A stretch of 64,000 nucleotides of DNA from Aphanomyces cochlioides (GCA_019828595.1 JAHQRK010000002.1:3100001-3164000), one strand, 5' to 3'; positions 20,759-34,000 are shown, numbered from the stretch's first letter. The notes: generated from the sequence alone by a model not told the origin. Numbers and translations: made by a program.

Positions 20759-22387
20759 TTATTCTGACCGATAATGTTGAAGCATTTGAGCCATGAGCTT
20801 TTGTTTGACTTCATCGCGGCTCCATGAAACTTGTGGAATATCATCTTCTTCTTCATCCGCAGCATCATCAGACGCTGGTCGTTTAAGCGATACTTTGGTC
20901 GTCAACGCAAGGTGGCCAGCCTTTTCCTTTGCCAAAGTTCCTTTGAGTGAAGCTAGACATGCCGTGTATCGCGACACAATTGTCTTCATGTGCTCTGTGT
21001 CAATTGGAAAAGTTGGTAGTTCCGTCTTGTTGGCCTTGGCCAGCATACGGTAGAGACCTTTCGTCTGGCCTCTCTTGACAAGCGTGACAGCTCGACCGGA
21101 TCGACCTGCACGAGCTGTTCGCCCCACACGATGGATGTATGTTTTCAGGTACGGCGGAACGTCGTAGTTGATCACATTGACAACGTGGGCAATATCCATA
21201 CCACGAGCCATGGCGTCCGAGCACACGACAATCTTGATGGCACCTTTCTTGCATTGCTGGACAAGCTGAGATCGCTGTTTCTGCGTGAGACTACTTGAAT
21301 ACTCCCGCACGCCTACAACCACCTCAAATTTCGATAAAGTTAGCGAGTCATACTTTCAGGAGCCGTCGAGTACAATTGGAGCAGTCGACAGAGACGATGT
21401 GTCGCGTTAATCGACGCCGTAAAGACAATTGTCAGTTGGTTTTCAAACTGATGGAGAAGTTCGAGCAGCACAAGAGGCTTTTCAGTACTCTCGCACTCGA
21501 TCATCGCTTCCTCCAAGTTTGCCGGAGTTGTGAAAAGTTGGTCATCCATCGCATCATTGACAGTGATGAGTTCAGCATGAGGCATTCCAATCGCTGCAAG
21601 CTTGCGTGGATTTCGCGTCAATGTAGCTGACAGCAATATGCGAATGAGAGGAATACGAATGCGGTAGGGATTCTTTCCGTCCGCGCGGCGAATGGTGGCT
21701 GGATGGTTGATTGTCGTGGTCAAATCTACATCACAATGAATCTACGATAAGGTTGTGATGCACGAACGTACTTTCGATCGACGTTTCCGAGACGTAGATG
21801 CTGTTGTACAGCTTAGTAATCCAGTCTTGGTATGATTGATTGAGAAGACGATCCGCTTCGTCGACAACGACAAACTGGACGTGTTGGAGGGTGAATCCTG
21901 GAGTTTGTTCCAAATGGTCAACGAGACGCCCTGGAGTCGCGACCAAGATGTCAATGAGACTGTTGCCCTGAGCATCCACGAGATGTTTCTGCTCGGACGT
22001 AAAGTTGGACTGGCCCATTGCGACACCACACGACAGCGGTGTGCCAGCAATGAGGCTATCAAACACTTTTTTCACTTGAACGACCAGATCACGAGAAGGA
22101 ACGATGACTACAGCACGAAGTCGTCGCACGACACGAGCCACGAGACGCTGGACAATTGGCAGCACATACACCATGGTCTTCCCGCTACCTGTTGGAGCAT
22201 TGATGCACAGATCTTTGGTGTACCCGGTGGCCAAGATTTTCGGAATCGTCACATGCTGGATTGGAAAAAACGAGTGAATACCGCAAGCTTCGAGATTCCG
22301 GCAGACTTGAGGATCGAGATCTACATTGTATTCTGTCTTGGACCAGTGGACTTCAGGTTCTTCCGTCGCCAAGGCTTCGCTGGTCAT
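20759..22387 (-). CDS. DDX51: DEAD-box ATP-dependent RNA helicase, DDX51/Dbp6 type
   Basis: Three exons (21772-22387, 21354-21725, 20759-21312) separated by introns of 46 and 41 nt give 513 residues. The motifs appear in order: Q-motif region FFPIQHVTIP, Walker A APTGSGKT (residues 64-71), PSRDL, TPGRLVDHL, VDEADRLL, SATLT, a long linker with DDQLFTTPANLEE, SDAMARGMD, and HRVGRTARAGR. The spacing and the VDEADRLLNQSYQDW context match the Dbp6/DDX51 group. That group remodels pre-60S ribosomal particles in the nucleolus. The C-terminus carries an acidic patch (DDAADEEEDD). The gene diverges from MFSD5 with 85 bases between start codons. Confidence 0.92.
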
Positions 22388-22472
22388 GTTGGGGACCCCT
22401 GTACTTCAAAACGGTTGGTGCCTTTGACCATTCGGATAAAAATCCGGATAAATTACAACTTGGCGATCCATC
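22388..22472. promoter_or_regulatory. 85-bp divergent promoter (DDX51 / MFSD5) with CGGATAA repeats
   Basis: Start codons of the two divergent genes are 85 bases apart. The gap contains TCGGATAAAAATCCGGATAA (22432-22451): two CGGATAA copies 13 bases apart, the second inside the palindrome ATCCGGAT (22442-22449). The same palindrome lies upstream of other genes in this window, so it is a candidate shared promoter element. Confidence 0.5.
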
Positions 22473-24022
22473 ATGACACAGTGGCCGACATGGGCGACAT
22501 CAACCTGCGGAGGTCTCTCGCTTATCCTTCTTACGCTTCATGCAATTTCTTGGAAGAAACCATCTGCCCATCATAATAAGGCAGTGCCTGCAGACTTTGC
22601 TGCATTTCAGCGCGAGTATTTGTATGTCTACCTCATGGTTATGTTTGCCGACTGGTTGCAAGGACCAAATATGTACACGCTCTATCAGGTAACACCTCTG
22701 ACAAATCACAATCGAGGTTTTAACTTCCAACGTAGAGCTATGGAGTTGACGTTGGGACCTTGTTTATGATTGGATTCATGTCGTCTGCATTGTCGAGTGG
22801 TTTTGTTGGTCATTTCGTTGATGCTTTTGGTCGCAAGAACGCGTGTTTGGTGTTTTGCCTCTTGGAGGTTATCCTAAATGTGTTGTTGAGCTCACGTCGC
22901 TACAGATACTCATCAACTTAATTGAACACGTACCCAGCTTTACGGTGCTCGCTGTCGGTCGAATTCTTGGGGGCATATCGACATCGCTTTTGTTTTCTGC
23001 ATTTGAAAGCTGGATGGTGACTGAGCATCGGCGCCGCAGTAAGTGCATTAACAAAATATGTACTAAGGACTCTTAGAATTCCATGAATCTTTGCTCCCGT
23101 CCACGTTTGCTCTGGCATCGGAAGGCAATGGACTCGTCGCAATCTTAGCCGGTCTGGTAGCCCAAGTTGCTGCCGATGCCTTCGGCGACATTGCTCCATT
23201 TCAACTTGCCGTCGTTGCAACAATTGTCGCCGCGATTTGGATTTTACAATGGCCCTCTGACGAACCGCCTAGCCACTCTGCAGCACCAAGTTCTTCGTCT
23301 TCCAGCAGCCCCACTTCATATCGTATTGAATGGTCGTGGCGAATTGTGCATGTCGGTTTGGCGTACAGCCTTTTTGAAGGTGCCATGTACATTTTTGGTA
23401 ATAAGCTTGGAGATGCCATGGCTCAAACTACCTTAGTCTTTCTCTGGGTCCCTGCATTGCAGAGCTACAGCCAGGAAGTGCCAGTCGGACTTGTGTTCTC
23501 GTCATTTATGCTTTGCATTGCTATCGGCGGCAAACTCTTTCCCCTCGCACCACAATCTATGTCCTCGTACATTCTCGCCTTATCATGTGCATTAGCCTCG
23601 CTTTGCATGCTTCCCCCAGCAGTACGAAATACTCCAACTGTCCGTTATGTACTGAATCTTTGCAGATGGAGTTTGGCTTCACTTGGATATTTGCTTCATT
23701 TCTACTCTTTGAGGTGCTGCTAAGTAGTTACCATCGATCGCTCATTGAACTCTAGGTGTGCGTTGGTGTATATTTTCCAGTGAGCGCGACACTGCGAGCA
23801 GACAGCTTTCCTGAAGCCACTATGGGCACGATATTGACACTTTTCCGCCTCCCAACGAATTTTCTTGTCCTCGTCGGGACGCAGATGGACTCGTGGGCCG
23901 TGCCGCCTAGCCTCATTTTTGGTGTTTGCGTTGTGATTCATGCGACAGCAAGCCTGTTCGCGAGTCTGACACAGTCCAACAAGGAGGGACAGGACGATCA
24001 ATTACGTCCTTCTCAGGATTAA
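22473..24022 (+). CDS. MFSD5: molybdate-anion transporter family MFS protein (MFSD5-like)
   Basis: Seven exons (22473-22688, 22736-22867, 22906-23038, 23077-23397, 23437-23621, 23666-23713, 23756-24022) splice to 433 residues in one continuous frame. The family signatures are FADWLQGPNMYTLYQ, VDAFGRKNACLVF, VGRILGGISTSLLFSAFESWMV, LFEGAMYIFVFLWVPAL and PVGLVFSSFM. MFSD5 (MOT2) mediates high-affinity molybdate uptake. The intron at 23398-23436 is 39 nt, a multiple of three, so without splicing it would insert 13 residues (GNKLGDAMAQTTL) in the middle of EGAMYIF-VFLW. The gene ends 21 bases inside the 3' coding end of the opposite-strand SNARE gene. Confidence 0.9.
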
Positions 24023-24818
24023 GAGTGCAGGAGCTGACGCCTTGGGTGTGTCGCCGCGCTTTCGAAAATATAAGTATGCCAGGATGATGAGAATCTAAGC
24101 ACGGAGGTTAAAAATATTCCAAATGAGAGCTTACCAATGCGACGATAACACCGAGGATGTACATCTTCACATTTTGGAGCCACAAAGTGCGTCGAAGACT
24201 ACGGCTCGATTTGGCAAAGGCTTCAGCCGACGAGCTACAGTCAAATACAATGTTAATGAACGCTAGAGAGGAAGATCAGAACTTGAGCGATTCAGACTTG
24301 TCGACGAGTAAATCAATTTTGTCTCCGCGCTCCAATACTTTTCCAATATTTTGCTGCATCGAGTCCTTGACATTATCGAGATCCTTTCGCAGGGCTTCCA
24401 GTTTTTGCATTCCGCCTTGAGATGACAGCATTTCCATATGCGTCTTCAAAATGGGACCAAAGTCACGTTGCATGTCGAGTTTGAGCTTTGTCATTTTGCC
24501 ACGTACACCGAATTGTTCTTCAAATTGCGCCTTAATGTGCTTCAAAAAGGCTGTCACTGCACCACGACCAACTGATGCATCGGCTACACAAATGTACACA
24601 ACTTCACTTTCGACAAGGTAGCTGTACGTCTTTCCTTCGCAGTCAATCGCTTCCATCTCCAGTTCAATTTTCTCGAAGTTGAGTTTCTTTGTCAATTGAT
24701 AGGCGATCTCCTTGACTTTCTTGCCGCTATTCGTTGGGCTCGTTGGAGCATTTCCATTATATTCACACTCTGCTAGAGCACAGTGCTTGTTGGCGACCAA
24801 ACAGTACGAGATCGGCAT
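24002..24818 (-). CDS. VAMP7: longin-domain R-SNARE, VAMP7-like
   Basis: Three exons (24283-24818, 24135-24234, 24002-24094; introns 48 and 40 nt) give 242 residues. The ATG at 24818 (MPISYCLVANKHCALAE) is the natural longin start; the in-frame codons upstream lack an ATG. The longin domain (about residues 1-120) is followed by an R-SNARE helix with the central arginine in IGKVLERGDKIDLLVDK. Then come a juxtamembrane SSRSLRRTLWLQNVK and a C-terminal transmembrane anchor (MYILGVIVALILIILAYLYF) with a short lumenal tail. VAMP7-type proteins drive endosome/lysosome and exocytic fusion. The last 21 coding bases overlap the MFSD5 coding end, so the two 3' UTRs must overlap. Confidence 0.9.
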
Positions 24819-25024
24819 CGGCAGCTTGAGAGGGTAACGTAGACGATTTCGACTTCCAACGGCTGTTTCCTCCAGACTTAAAATGACTTGGTGCAGGAAT
24901 GTAGTTCGAATTGACACTTTATGGTCAAATTCTTGAGAAATTTAGTTTCATTGATACTTTTTCTTAAATGTCAAATTTTATTGATACTTTTAAATAAATT
25001 GATACTTTTGCAAAATTGTGCTTG
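24819..25024. other. AT-rich spacer with three TTGATACTTTT repeats
   Basis: The 206 bases between the VAMP7-like start and the giant mucin stop contain TTGATACTTTT at 24951-24961, 24981-24991 and 24999-25009. The function is unknown. They lie where the VAMP7 promoter and the mucin 3' region meet. Confidence 0.6.
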
Positions 25025-28000
25025 TCAACAGCAAACAGCAAGAAGTTGTCCAATGCCAAGAGCTGTGGAGCAGTAGGTTCCAGTGGCAGTCAGAGTGTAT
25101 GGAACTGATGTTCTTCCTGGAGCGCAGCCTGTAGATACATGGCAGACATTGTTAACGATGTCCCACGATGTCTCGCCAGGTTGAACAACATACCCAACGC
25201 ATGTAGACGGCAAGGGCAAGAACGATGTGAATGCAGTGTTGTTGATGGCACTCAAGATCAATTGCATGATTGCTGTGAGGACGTTAGTTGGAGTTGACGT
25301 CGGTTTTGGTGCAGGAATAATCGTCGTAGTGGTCGCGGCTACCATCACTGGTGTGGTCGTTGGAGCTGTTGTTGTCGATTGTGCTTTGGTCGTTGGAGCT
25401 GATGTTGTCGTTGGTGTTTTGGTTGTAATCGAGATCGTAGACGTTGTTGCAGGTGCTACAGGTGTCGTGAGAGGCGGTGTTGTTGACGGTGTTTGAATTG
25501 TCGTTGATGCTGGAGACATCGAGGTTGCTTGTGTTGCTGGCTGAAGTGTCGTGACTGATACTGTGGAGATTGAGGGAATCGCAGTTGTTGTGTTAACAAA
25601 CAAAGTTGAGGGCACCGTTGTCACGGGTAATGACGTCGTTGGAGAAGTGGTCGATGTCGACGGGACAGAAGCAGTCACGTTCTGCTGCTGTGTTGTTGTC
25701 GGCGCGATGGGAGCTATGGAGGTTGAAAGTGGCGGAGGTAAGTATATCGATGGGGGGTACTTGCACTGCCACATATTTGCCACATATGTGCATGTTGAAT
25801 CTGCTGGGGCAAAACATGAGAGCGTTGTTGCATTCCATGAAGGAAGTGAAGAGTTGCAAGCCGCCGTAGGAGTAGAACGAGAGTTTTTTGTTGGACAAAG
25901 CGTGCCTTGCGGCGCGCATAAACCAGAACCACCGCATGGAACTGTATCAGATGAAGCCGACACGGAATAGTTGGTATCACCAAACACAGGGACGATGTAT
26001 GTGGCAAGTGTGGTTTGTGATGTCGTGGACGGAACTGTGGCGCATCCCTGAGATGGGAATACGCATCCCCATGTGCCACCGGATTGATTTGTTCCTTGGA
26101 CAAGTGAGCAGATCGCATCTTCAGGTGCAACACAAGATTGCGTCTTAGAATTCCAAGAGGGAATACCAGGGTTACAGCCAGCAAACGGAACATCGCCAGC
26201 TCGGGGACAACGCGATCCAACTGGAGCACAACCTTGCCCGCCACACACTTCAGACGGCAGTACAGAGAAAAGTCCATAGGTTGCATCCTTGCAAACACTA
26301 ACAAAAGCCAAAGGTGCCAGCGTTCCAACCAGCGACGAGCTTGGAGACAAAGTAACATTAGAAGCAAGGGTGGTCAGGGGTGCGGGAGTCACTGTGGTCG
26401 TTGTAGGAGCCTTCGTCGTAGAGGGAGACGTAGTGGTGTTGGAGGCGACGGTGGTCTGAGGTGTCATCGTGGTGGTAGGAGTTGGCATGTTTGTGGTGGG
26501 ACTTGCAGTCGTTGTGATGTTGGATGGCACGGACGTGGTTGGAGCCACGGTGGTGTTCGTGGTTGTATTATTGGAGCCGATGGTGGTGGTGGGAGGTGGT
26601 GTGTTGGTGGTTGGACTTGTAGTCGTTGTGGTGTTGGAGGGGACGGTGGTGGTGGGAGGTGGTGTGCTGGTGGGACTCGTAGTCGTTGTGGTGTTGGAGG
26701 GGACGGACGTAGTTGGCGACACGGTGGTGTTTGTGCCGGAGCTATTGGAAGCGACGGTGGTCTGAGGTGCAGGTGTCACTGTGGTCGTTGTAGGAGCCTT
26801 CGTCGTAGAGGGAGACGTAGTGGTGTTGGAGGCGACGGTGGTCTGAGGTGTCATCGTGGTGGTAGGAGTTGGCGTGTTTGTGGTGGGACTTGCAGTCGTT
26901 GTGATGTTGGATGGCACGGACGTGGTTGGAGCCACGGTGGTGTTCGTGGCTGTATTATTGGAGCCGATGGTGGTGGTGGGAGGTGGTGTGTTGGTGGTTG
27001 GACTTGTAGTCGTTGTGGTGTTGGAGGGGACGGTGGTAGTGGGAGGTGGTGTGTTGGTGGTTGGACTTGTAGTCGTTGTGGTGTTGGAGGGGACGGACGT
27101 AGTTGGCGACACGGTGGTGTTTGTGCCGGAGCTATTGGAAGCGACGGTGGTCTGAGGTGCAGGTGTCACTGTGGTCGTTGTAGGAGCCTTCGTCGTAGAG
27201 GGAGACGTAGTGGTGTTGGAGGCGACGGTGGTCTGAGGTGTCATCGTGGTGGTAGGAGTTGGCGTGTTTGTGGTGGGACTTGCAGTCGTTGTGATGTTGG
27301 ATGGCACGGACGTGGTTGGAGCCACGGTGGTGTTCGTGGCTGTATTATTGGAGCCGATGGTGGTGGTGGGAGGTGGTGTGTTGGTGGTTGGACTTGTAGT
27401 CGTTGTGGTGTTGGAGGGGACGGTGGTAGCGGGAGGTGGTGTGTTGGTGGTTGGACTTGTAGTTGTTGTGGTGTTGGAGGGGACGGTGGTAGTGGGAGGT
27501 GGTGTGCTGGTGGGACTCGTAGTCGTTGTGATGTTGGATGGCACGGACGTAGTTGGCGACACGGTGGTGTTTGTGCCGGAGCTATTTGAAGCGACGGTGG
27601 TCTGAGGTGCAGGTGTCACTGTGGTCGTTGTAGGAGCCTTCGTCGTAGAGGGAGACGTAGTGGTGTTGGAGGCGACGGTGGTCTGAGGTGTCATCGTGGT
27701 GGTAGGAGTTGGCGTGTTTGTGGTGGGACTTGCAGTCGTTGTGATGTTGGATGGCACGGACGTGGTTGGAGCCACGGTGGTGTTCGTGGCTGTATTATTG
27801 GAGCCGATGGTGGTGGTGGGAGGTGGTGTGTTGGTGGTTGGACTTGTAGTCGTTGTGGTGTTGGAGGGGACGGTGGTAGCGGGAGGTGGTGTGTTGGTGG
27901 TTGGACTTGTAGTTGTTGTGGTGTTGGAGGGGACGGTGGTAGTGGGAGGTGGTGTGCTGGTGGGACTCGTAGTCGTTGTGATGTTGGATGGCACGGACGT

Positions 28001-31000
28001 AGTTGGCGACACGGTGGTGTTTGTGCCGGAGCTATTGGAAGCGACGGTGGTCTGAGGTGCAGGTGTCACTGTGGTCGTTGTAGGAGCCTTCGTCGTAGAG
28101 GGAGACGTAGTGGTGTTGGAGGCGACGGTGGTCTGAGGTGTCATCGTGGTGGTAGGAGTTGGCGTGTTTGTGGTGGGACTTGCAGTCGTTGTGATGTTGG
28201 ATGGCACGGACGTGGTTGGAGCCACGGTGGTGTTCGTGGCTGTATTATTGGAGCCGATGGTGGTGGTAGGAGGTGGTGTGTTGGTGGTTGGACTTGTAGT
28301 TGTTGTGGTGTTGGAGGGGACGGTGGTGGTGGGAGGTGGTGTGTTGGTGGTTGGACTTGTAGTCGTTGTGGTGTTGGAGGGGACGGACGTAGTTGGCGAC
28401 ACGGTGGTGTTTGTGCCGGAGCTATTTGAAGCGACGGTGGTCTGAGGTGCAGGTGTCACTGTGGTCGTTGTAGGAGCCTTCGTCGTAGAGGGAGACGTAG
28501 TGGTGTTGGAGGCGACGGTGGTCTGAGGTGTCATCGTGGTGGTAGGAGTTGGCGTGTTTGTGGTGGGACTTGCAGTCGTTGTGATGTTGGATGGCACGGA
28601 CGTGGTTGGAGCCACGGTGGTGTTCGTGGCTGTATTATTGGAGCCGATGGTGGTGGTGGGAGGTGGTGTGTTGGTGGTTGGACTTGTAGTCGTTGTGGTG
28701 TTGGAGGGGACGGTGGTAGTGGGAGGTGGTGTGTTGGTGGTTGGACTTGTAGTTGTTGTGGTGTTGGAGGGGACGGTGGTAGTGGGAGGTGGTGTGCTGG
28801 TGGGACTCGTAGTCGTTGTGATGTTGGAGGGGACGGACGTAGTTGGCGACACGGTGGTGTTTGTGCCGGAGCTATTTGAAGCGACGGTGGTCTGAGGTGC
28901 AGGTGTCACTGTGGTCGTTGTAGGAGCCTTCGTCGTAGAGGGAGACGTAGTGGTGTTGGAGGCGACGGTGGTCTGAGGTGTCATCGTGGTGGTAGGAGTT
29001 GGCGTGTTTGTGGTGGGACTTGCAGTCGTTGTGATGTTGGATGGCACGGACGTGGTTGGAGCCACGGTGGTGTTCGTGGCTGTATTATTGGAGCCGATGG
29101 TGGTGGTGGGAGGTGGTGTGTTGGTGGTTGGACTTGTAGTCGTTGTGGTGTTGGAGGGGACGGTGGTAGCGGGAGGTGGTGTGTTGGTGGTTGAACTTGT
29201 AGTTGTTGTGGTGTTGGAGGGGACGGTGGTAGTGGGAGGTGGTGTGCTGGTGGGACTCGTAGTCGTTGTGATGTTGGATGGCACGGACGTAGTTGGCGAC
29301 ACGGTGGTGTTTGTGCCGGAGCTATTGGAAGCGACGGTGGTCTGAGGTGCAGGTGTCACTGTGGTCGTTGTAGGAGCCTTCGTCGTAGAGGGAGACGTAG
29401 TGGTGTTGGAGGCGACGGTGGTCTGAGGTGTCATCGTGGTGGTAGGAGTTGGCGTGTTTGTGGTGGGACTTGCAGTCGTTGTGATGTTGGATGGCACGGA
29501 CGTGGTTGGAGCCACGGTGGTGTTCGTGGCTGTATTATTGGAGCCGATGGTGGTGGTGGGAGGTGGTGTGTTGGTGGTTGGACTTGTAGTCGTTGTGGTG
29601 TTGGAGGGGACGGTGGTGGTGGGAGGTGGTGTGTTGGTGGTTGGACTTGTAGTTGTTGTGGTGTTGGAGGGGACGGTGGTAGTGGGAGGTGGTGTGCTGG
29701 TGGGACTCGTAGTCGTTGTGATGTTGGATGGCACGGACGTAGTTGGCGACACGGTGGTGTTTGTGCCGGAGCTATTGGAAGCGACGGTGGTCTGAGGTGC
29801 AGGTGTCACTGTGGTCGTTGTAGGAGCCTTCGTCGTAGAGGGAGACGTAGTGGTGTTGGAGGCGACGGTGGTCTGAGGTGTCATCGTGGTGGTAGGAGTT
29901 GGCGTGTTTGTGGTGGGACTTGCAGTCGTTGTGATGTTGGATGGCACGGACGTGGTTGGAGCCACGGTGGTGTTCGTGGCTGTATTATTGGAGCCGATGG
30001 TGGTGGTAGGAGGTGGTGTGTTGGTGGTTGGACTTGTAGTCGTTGTGGTGTTGGAGGGGACGGTGGTGGTGGGAGGTGGTGTGCTGGTGGGACTCGTAGT
30101 CGTTGTGGTGTTGGAGGGGACGGACGTAGTTGGCGACACGGTGGTGTTTGTGCCGGAGCTATTTGAAGCGACGGTGGTCTGAGGTGCAGGTGTCACTGTG
30201 GTCGTTGTAGGAGCCTTCGTCGTAGAGGGAGACGTAGTGGTGTTGGAGGCGACGGTGGTCTGAGGTGTCATCGTGGTGGTAGGAGTTGGCGTGTTTGTGG
30301 TGGGACTTGCAGTCGTTGTGATGTTGGATGGCACGGACGTGGTTGGAGCCACGGTGGTGTTCGTGGCTGTATTATTGGAGCCGATGGTGGTGGTGGGAGG
30401 TGGTGTGTTGGTGGTTGGACTTGTAGTCGTTGTGGTGTTGGAGGGGACGGTGGTAGCGGGAGGGGTGTGTTGGTGGTTGGACTTGTAGTTGTTGTGGTGT
30501 TGGAGGGGACGGTGGTAGTGGGAGGTGGTGTGCTGGTGGGACTCGTAGTCGTTGTGATGTTGGATGGCACGGACGTAGTTGGCGACACGGTGGTGTTTGT
30601 GCCGGAGCTATTGGAAGCGACGGTGGTCTGAGGTGCAGGTGTCACTGTGGTCGTTGTAGGAGCCTTCGTCGTAGAGGGAGACGTAGTGGTGTTGGAGGCG
30701 ACGGTGGTCTGAGGTGTCATCGTGGTGGTAGGAGTTGGCGTGTTTGTGGTGGGACTTGCAGTCGTTGTGATGTTGGATGGCACGGACGTGGTTGGAGCCA
30801 CGGTGGTGTTCGTGGTTGTATTATTGGAGCCGATGGTGGTGGTAGGAGGTGGTGTGTTGGTGGTTGGACTTGTAGTCGTTGTGGTGTTGGAGGGGACGGT
30901 GGTGGTGGGAGGTGGTGTGCTGGTGGGACTCGTAGTCGTTGTGGTGTTGGAGGGGACGGACGTAGTTGGCGACACGGTGGTGTTTGTGCCGGAGCTATTG

Positions 31001-34000
31001 GAAGCGACGGTGGTCTGAGGTGCAGGTGTCACTGTGGTCGTTGTAGGAGCCTTCGTCGTAGAGGGAGACGTAGTGGTGTTGGAGGCGACGGTGGTCTGAG
31101 GTGTCATCGTGGTGGTAGGAGTTGGCGTGTTTGTGGTGGGACTTGCAGTCGTTGTGATGTTGGATGGCACGGACGTGGTTGGAGCCACGGTGGTGTTCGT
31201 GGCTGTATTATTGGAGCCGATGGTGGTGGTGGGAGGTGGTGTGTTGGTGGTTGGACTTGTAGTCGTTGTGGTGTTGGAGGGGACGGTGGTAGCGGGAGGT
31301 GGTGTGTTGGTGGTTGGACTTGTAGTTGTTGTGGTGTTGGAGGGGACGGTGGTAGTGGGAGGTGGTGTGCTGGTGGGACTCGTTGTCGTTGTGATGTTGG
31401 AGGGGACGGACGTAGTTGGCGACACGGTGGTGTTTGTGCCGGAGCTATTGGAAGCGACGGTGGTCTGAGGTGCAGGTGTCACTGTGGTCGTTGTAGGAGC
31501 CTTCGTCGTAGAGGGAGACGTAGTGGTGTTGGAGGCGACGGTGGTCTGAGGTGTCATCGTGGTGGTAGGAGTTGGCGTGTTTGTGGTGGGACTTGCAGTC
31601 GTTGTGATGTTGGATGGCACGGACGTGGTTGGAGCCACGGTGGTGTTCGTGGCTGTATTATTGGAGCCGATGGTGGTGGTGGGAGGTGGTGTGTTGGTGG
31701 TTGGACTTGTAGTCGTTGTGGTGTTGGAGGGGACGGTGGTAGTGGGAGGTGGTGTGTTGGTGGTTGGACTTGTAGTTGTTGTGGTGTTGGAGGGGACGGT
31801 GGTAGTGGGAGGTGGTGTGTTGGTGGTTGGACTTGTAGTCGTTGTGATGTTGGAGGGGACGGACGTAGTTGGCGAAACGGTGGTGTTTGTGCCGGAGCTA
31901 TTGGAAGCGACGGTGGTCTGAGGTGCAGGTGTCACTGTGGTCGTTGTAGGAGCCTTCGTCGTAGAGGGAGACGTAGTGGTGTTGGAGGCGACGGTGGTCT
32001 GAGGTGTCATCGTGGTGGTAGGAGTTGGCGTGTTTGTGGTGGGACTTGCAGTCGTTGTGATGTTGGATGGCACGGACGTGGTTGGAGCCACGGTGGTGTT
32101 CGTGGCTGTATTATTGGAGCCGATGGTGGTGGTGGGAGGTGGTGTGTTGGTGGTTGGACTTGTATTCGTTGTGGTGTTGGAGGGGACGGTGGTAGCGGGA
32201 GGTGGTGTGCTGGTGGGACTCGTAGTCGTTGTGGTGTTGGAGGGGACGGTGGTAGTGGGAGGTGGTGTGTTGGTGGTTGGACTTGTAGTCGTTGTGATGT
32301 TGGAGGGGACGGACGTAGTTGGCGAAACGGTGGTGTTTGTGCCGGAGCTATTGGAAGCGACGGTGGTCTGAGGTGCAGGTGTCACTGTGGTCGTTGTAGG
32401 AGCCTTCGTCGTAGAGGGAGACGTAGTGGTGTTGGAGGCGACGGTGGTCTGAGGTGTCATCGTGGTGGTAGGAGTTGGCGTGTTTGTGGTGGGACTTGCA
32501 GTCGTTGTGATGTTGGATGGCACGGACGTGGTTGGAGCCACGGTGGTGTTCGTGGCTGTATTATTGGAGCCGATGGTGGTGGTGGGAGGTGGTGTGTTGG
32601 TGGTTGGACTTGTATTCGTTGTGGTGTTGGAGGGGACGGTGGTAGCGGGAGGTGGTGTGTTGGTGGTTGGACTTGTAGTTGTTGTGGTGTTGGAGGGGAC
32701 GGTGGTAGTGGGAGGTGGTGTGCTGGTGGGACTCGTAGTCGTTGTGATGTTGGATGGCACGGACGTAGTTGGCGACACGGTGGTGTTTGTGCCGGAGCTA
32801 TTGGAAGCGACGGTGGTCTGAGGTGCAGGTGTCACTGTGGTCGTTGTAGGAGCCTTCGTCGTAGAGGGAGACGTAGTGGTGTTGGAGGCGACGGTGGTCT
32901 GAGGTGTCATCGTGGTGGTAGGAGTTGGCGTGTTTGTGGTGGGACTTGCAGTCGTTGTGATGTTGGATGGCACGGACGTGGTTGGAGCCACGGTGGTGTT
33001 CGTGGCTGTATTATTGGAGCCGATGGTGGTGGTGGGAGGTGGTGTGTTGGTGGTTGGACTTGTAGTCGTTGTGGTGTTGGAGGGGACGGTGGTAGTGGGA
33101 GGTGGTGTGTTGGTGGTTGGACTTGTAGTTGTTGTGGTGTTGGAGGGGACGGTGGTAGTGGGAGGTGGTGTGTTGGTGGTTGGACTTGTAGTCGTTGTGG
33201 TGTTGGATGGCACGGACGTAGTTGGCGACACGGTGGTGTTTGTGCCGGAGCTATTTGAAGCGACGGTGGTCCGAGGTGCAGGTGTCACTGTGGCCGTTGT
33301 AGGAGCCTTCGTCGTAGAGGGAGACGTAGTGGTGTTGGAGGCGACGGTGGTCTGAGGTGTCATCGTGGTGGTAGGAGTTGGCGTGTTTGTGGTGGGACTT
33401 GCAGTCGTTGTGATGTTGGATGGCACGGACGTGGTTGGAGCCACGGTGGTGTTCGTGGCTGTATTATTGGAGCCGATGGTGGTGGTGGGAGGTGGTGTGT
33501 TGGTGGTTGGACTTGTAGTCGTTGTGGTGTTGGAGGGGACGGTGGTAGTGGGAGGTGGTGTGTTGGTGGTTGGACTTGTAGTTGTTGTGGTGTTGGAGGG
33601 GACGGTGGTAGTGGGAGGTGGTGTGTTGGTGGTTGGACTTGTAGTCGTTGTGGTGTTGGAGGGGACGGACGTAGTTGGCGACACGGTGGTGTTTGTGCCG
33701 GAGCTATTTGAAGCGACGGTGGTCCGAGGTGCAGGTGTCACTGTGGCCGTTGTAGGAGCCTTCGTCGTAGAGGGAGACGTAGTGGTGTTGGAGGCGACGG
33801 TGGTCTGAGGTGTCATCGTGGTGGTAGGAGTTGGCGTGTTTGTGGTGGGACTTGCAGTCGTTGTGATGTTGGATGGCACGGACGTGGTTGGAGCCACGGT
33901 GGTGTTCGTGGCTGTATTATTGGAGCCGATGGTGGTGGTGGGAGGTGGTGTGTTGGTGGTTGGACTTGTATTCGTTGTGGTGTTGGAGGGGACGGTGGTA

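Noticed and set aside
24819..24917. N-terminal extension of the VAMP7-like protein
   Set aside because: It opens with GTG, and longin domains start at the MPISYC-type Met.
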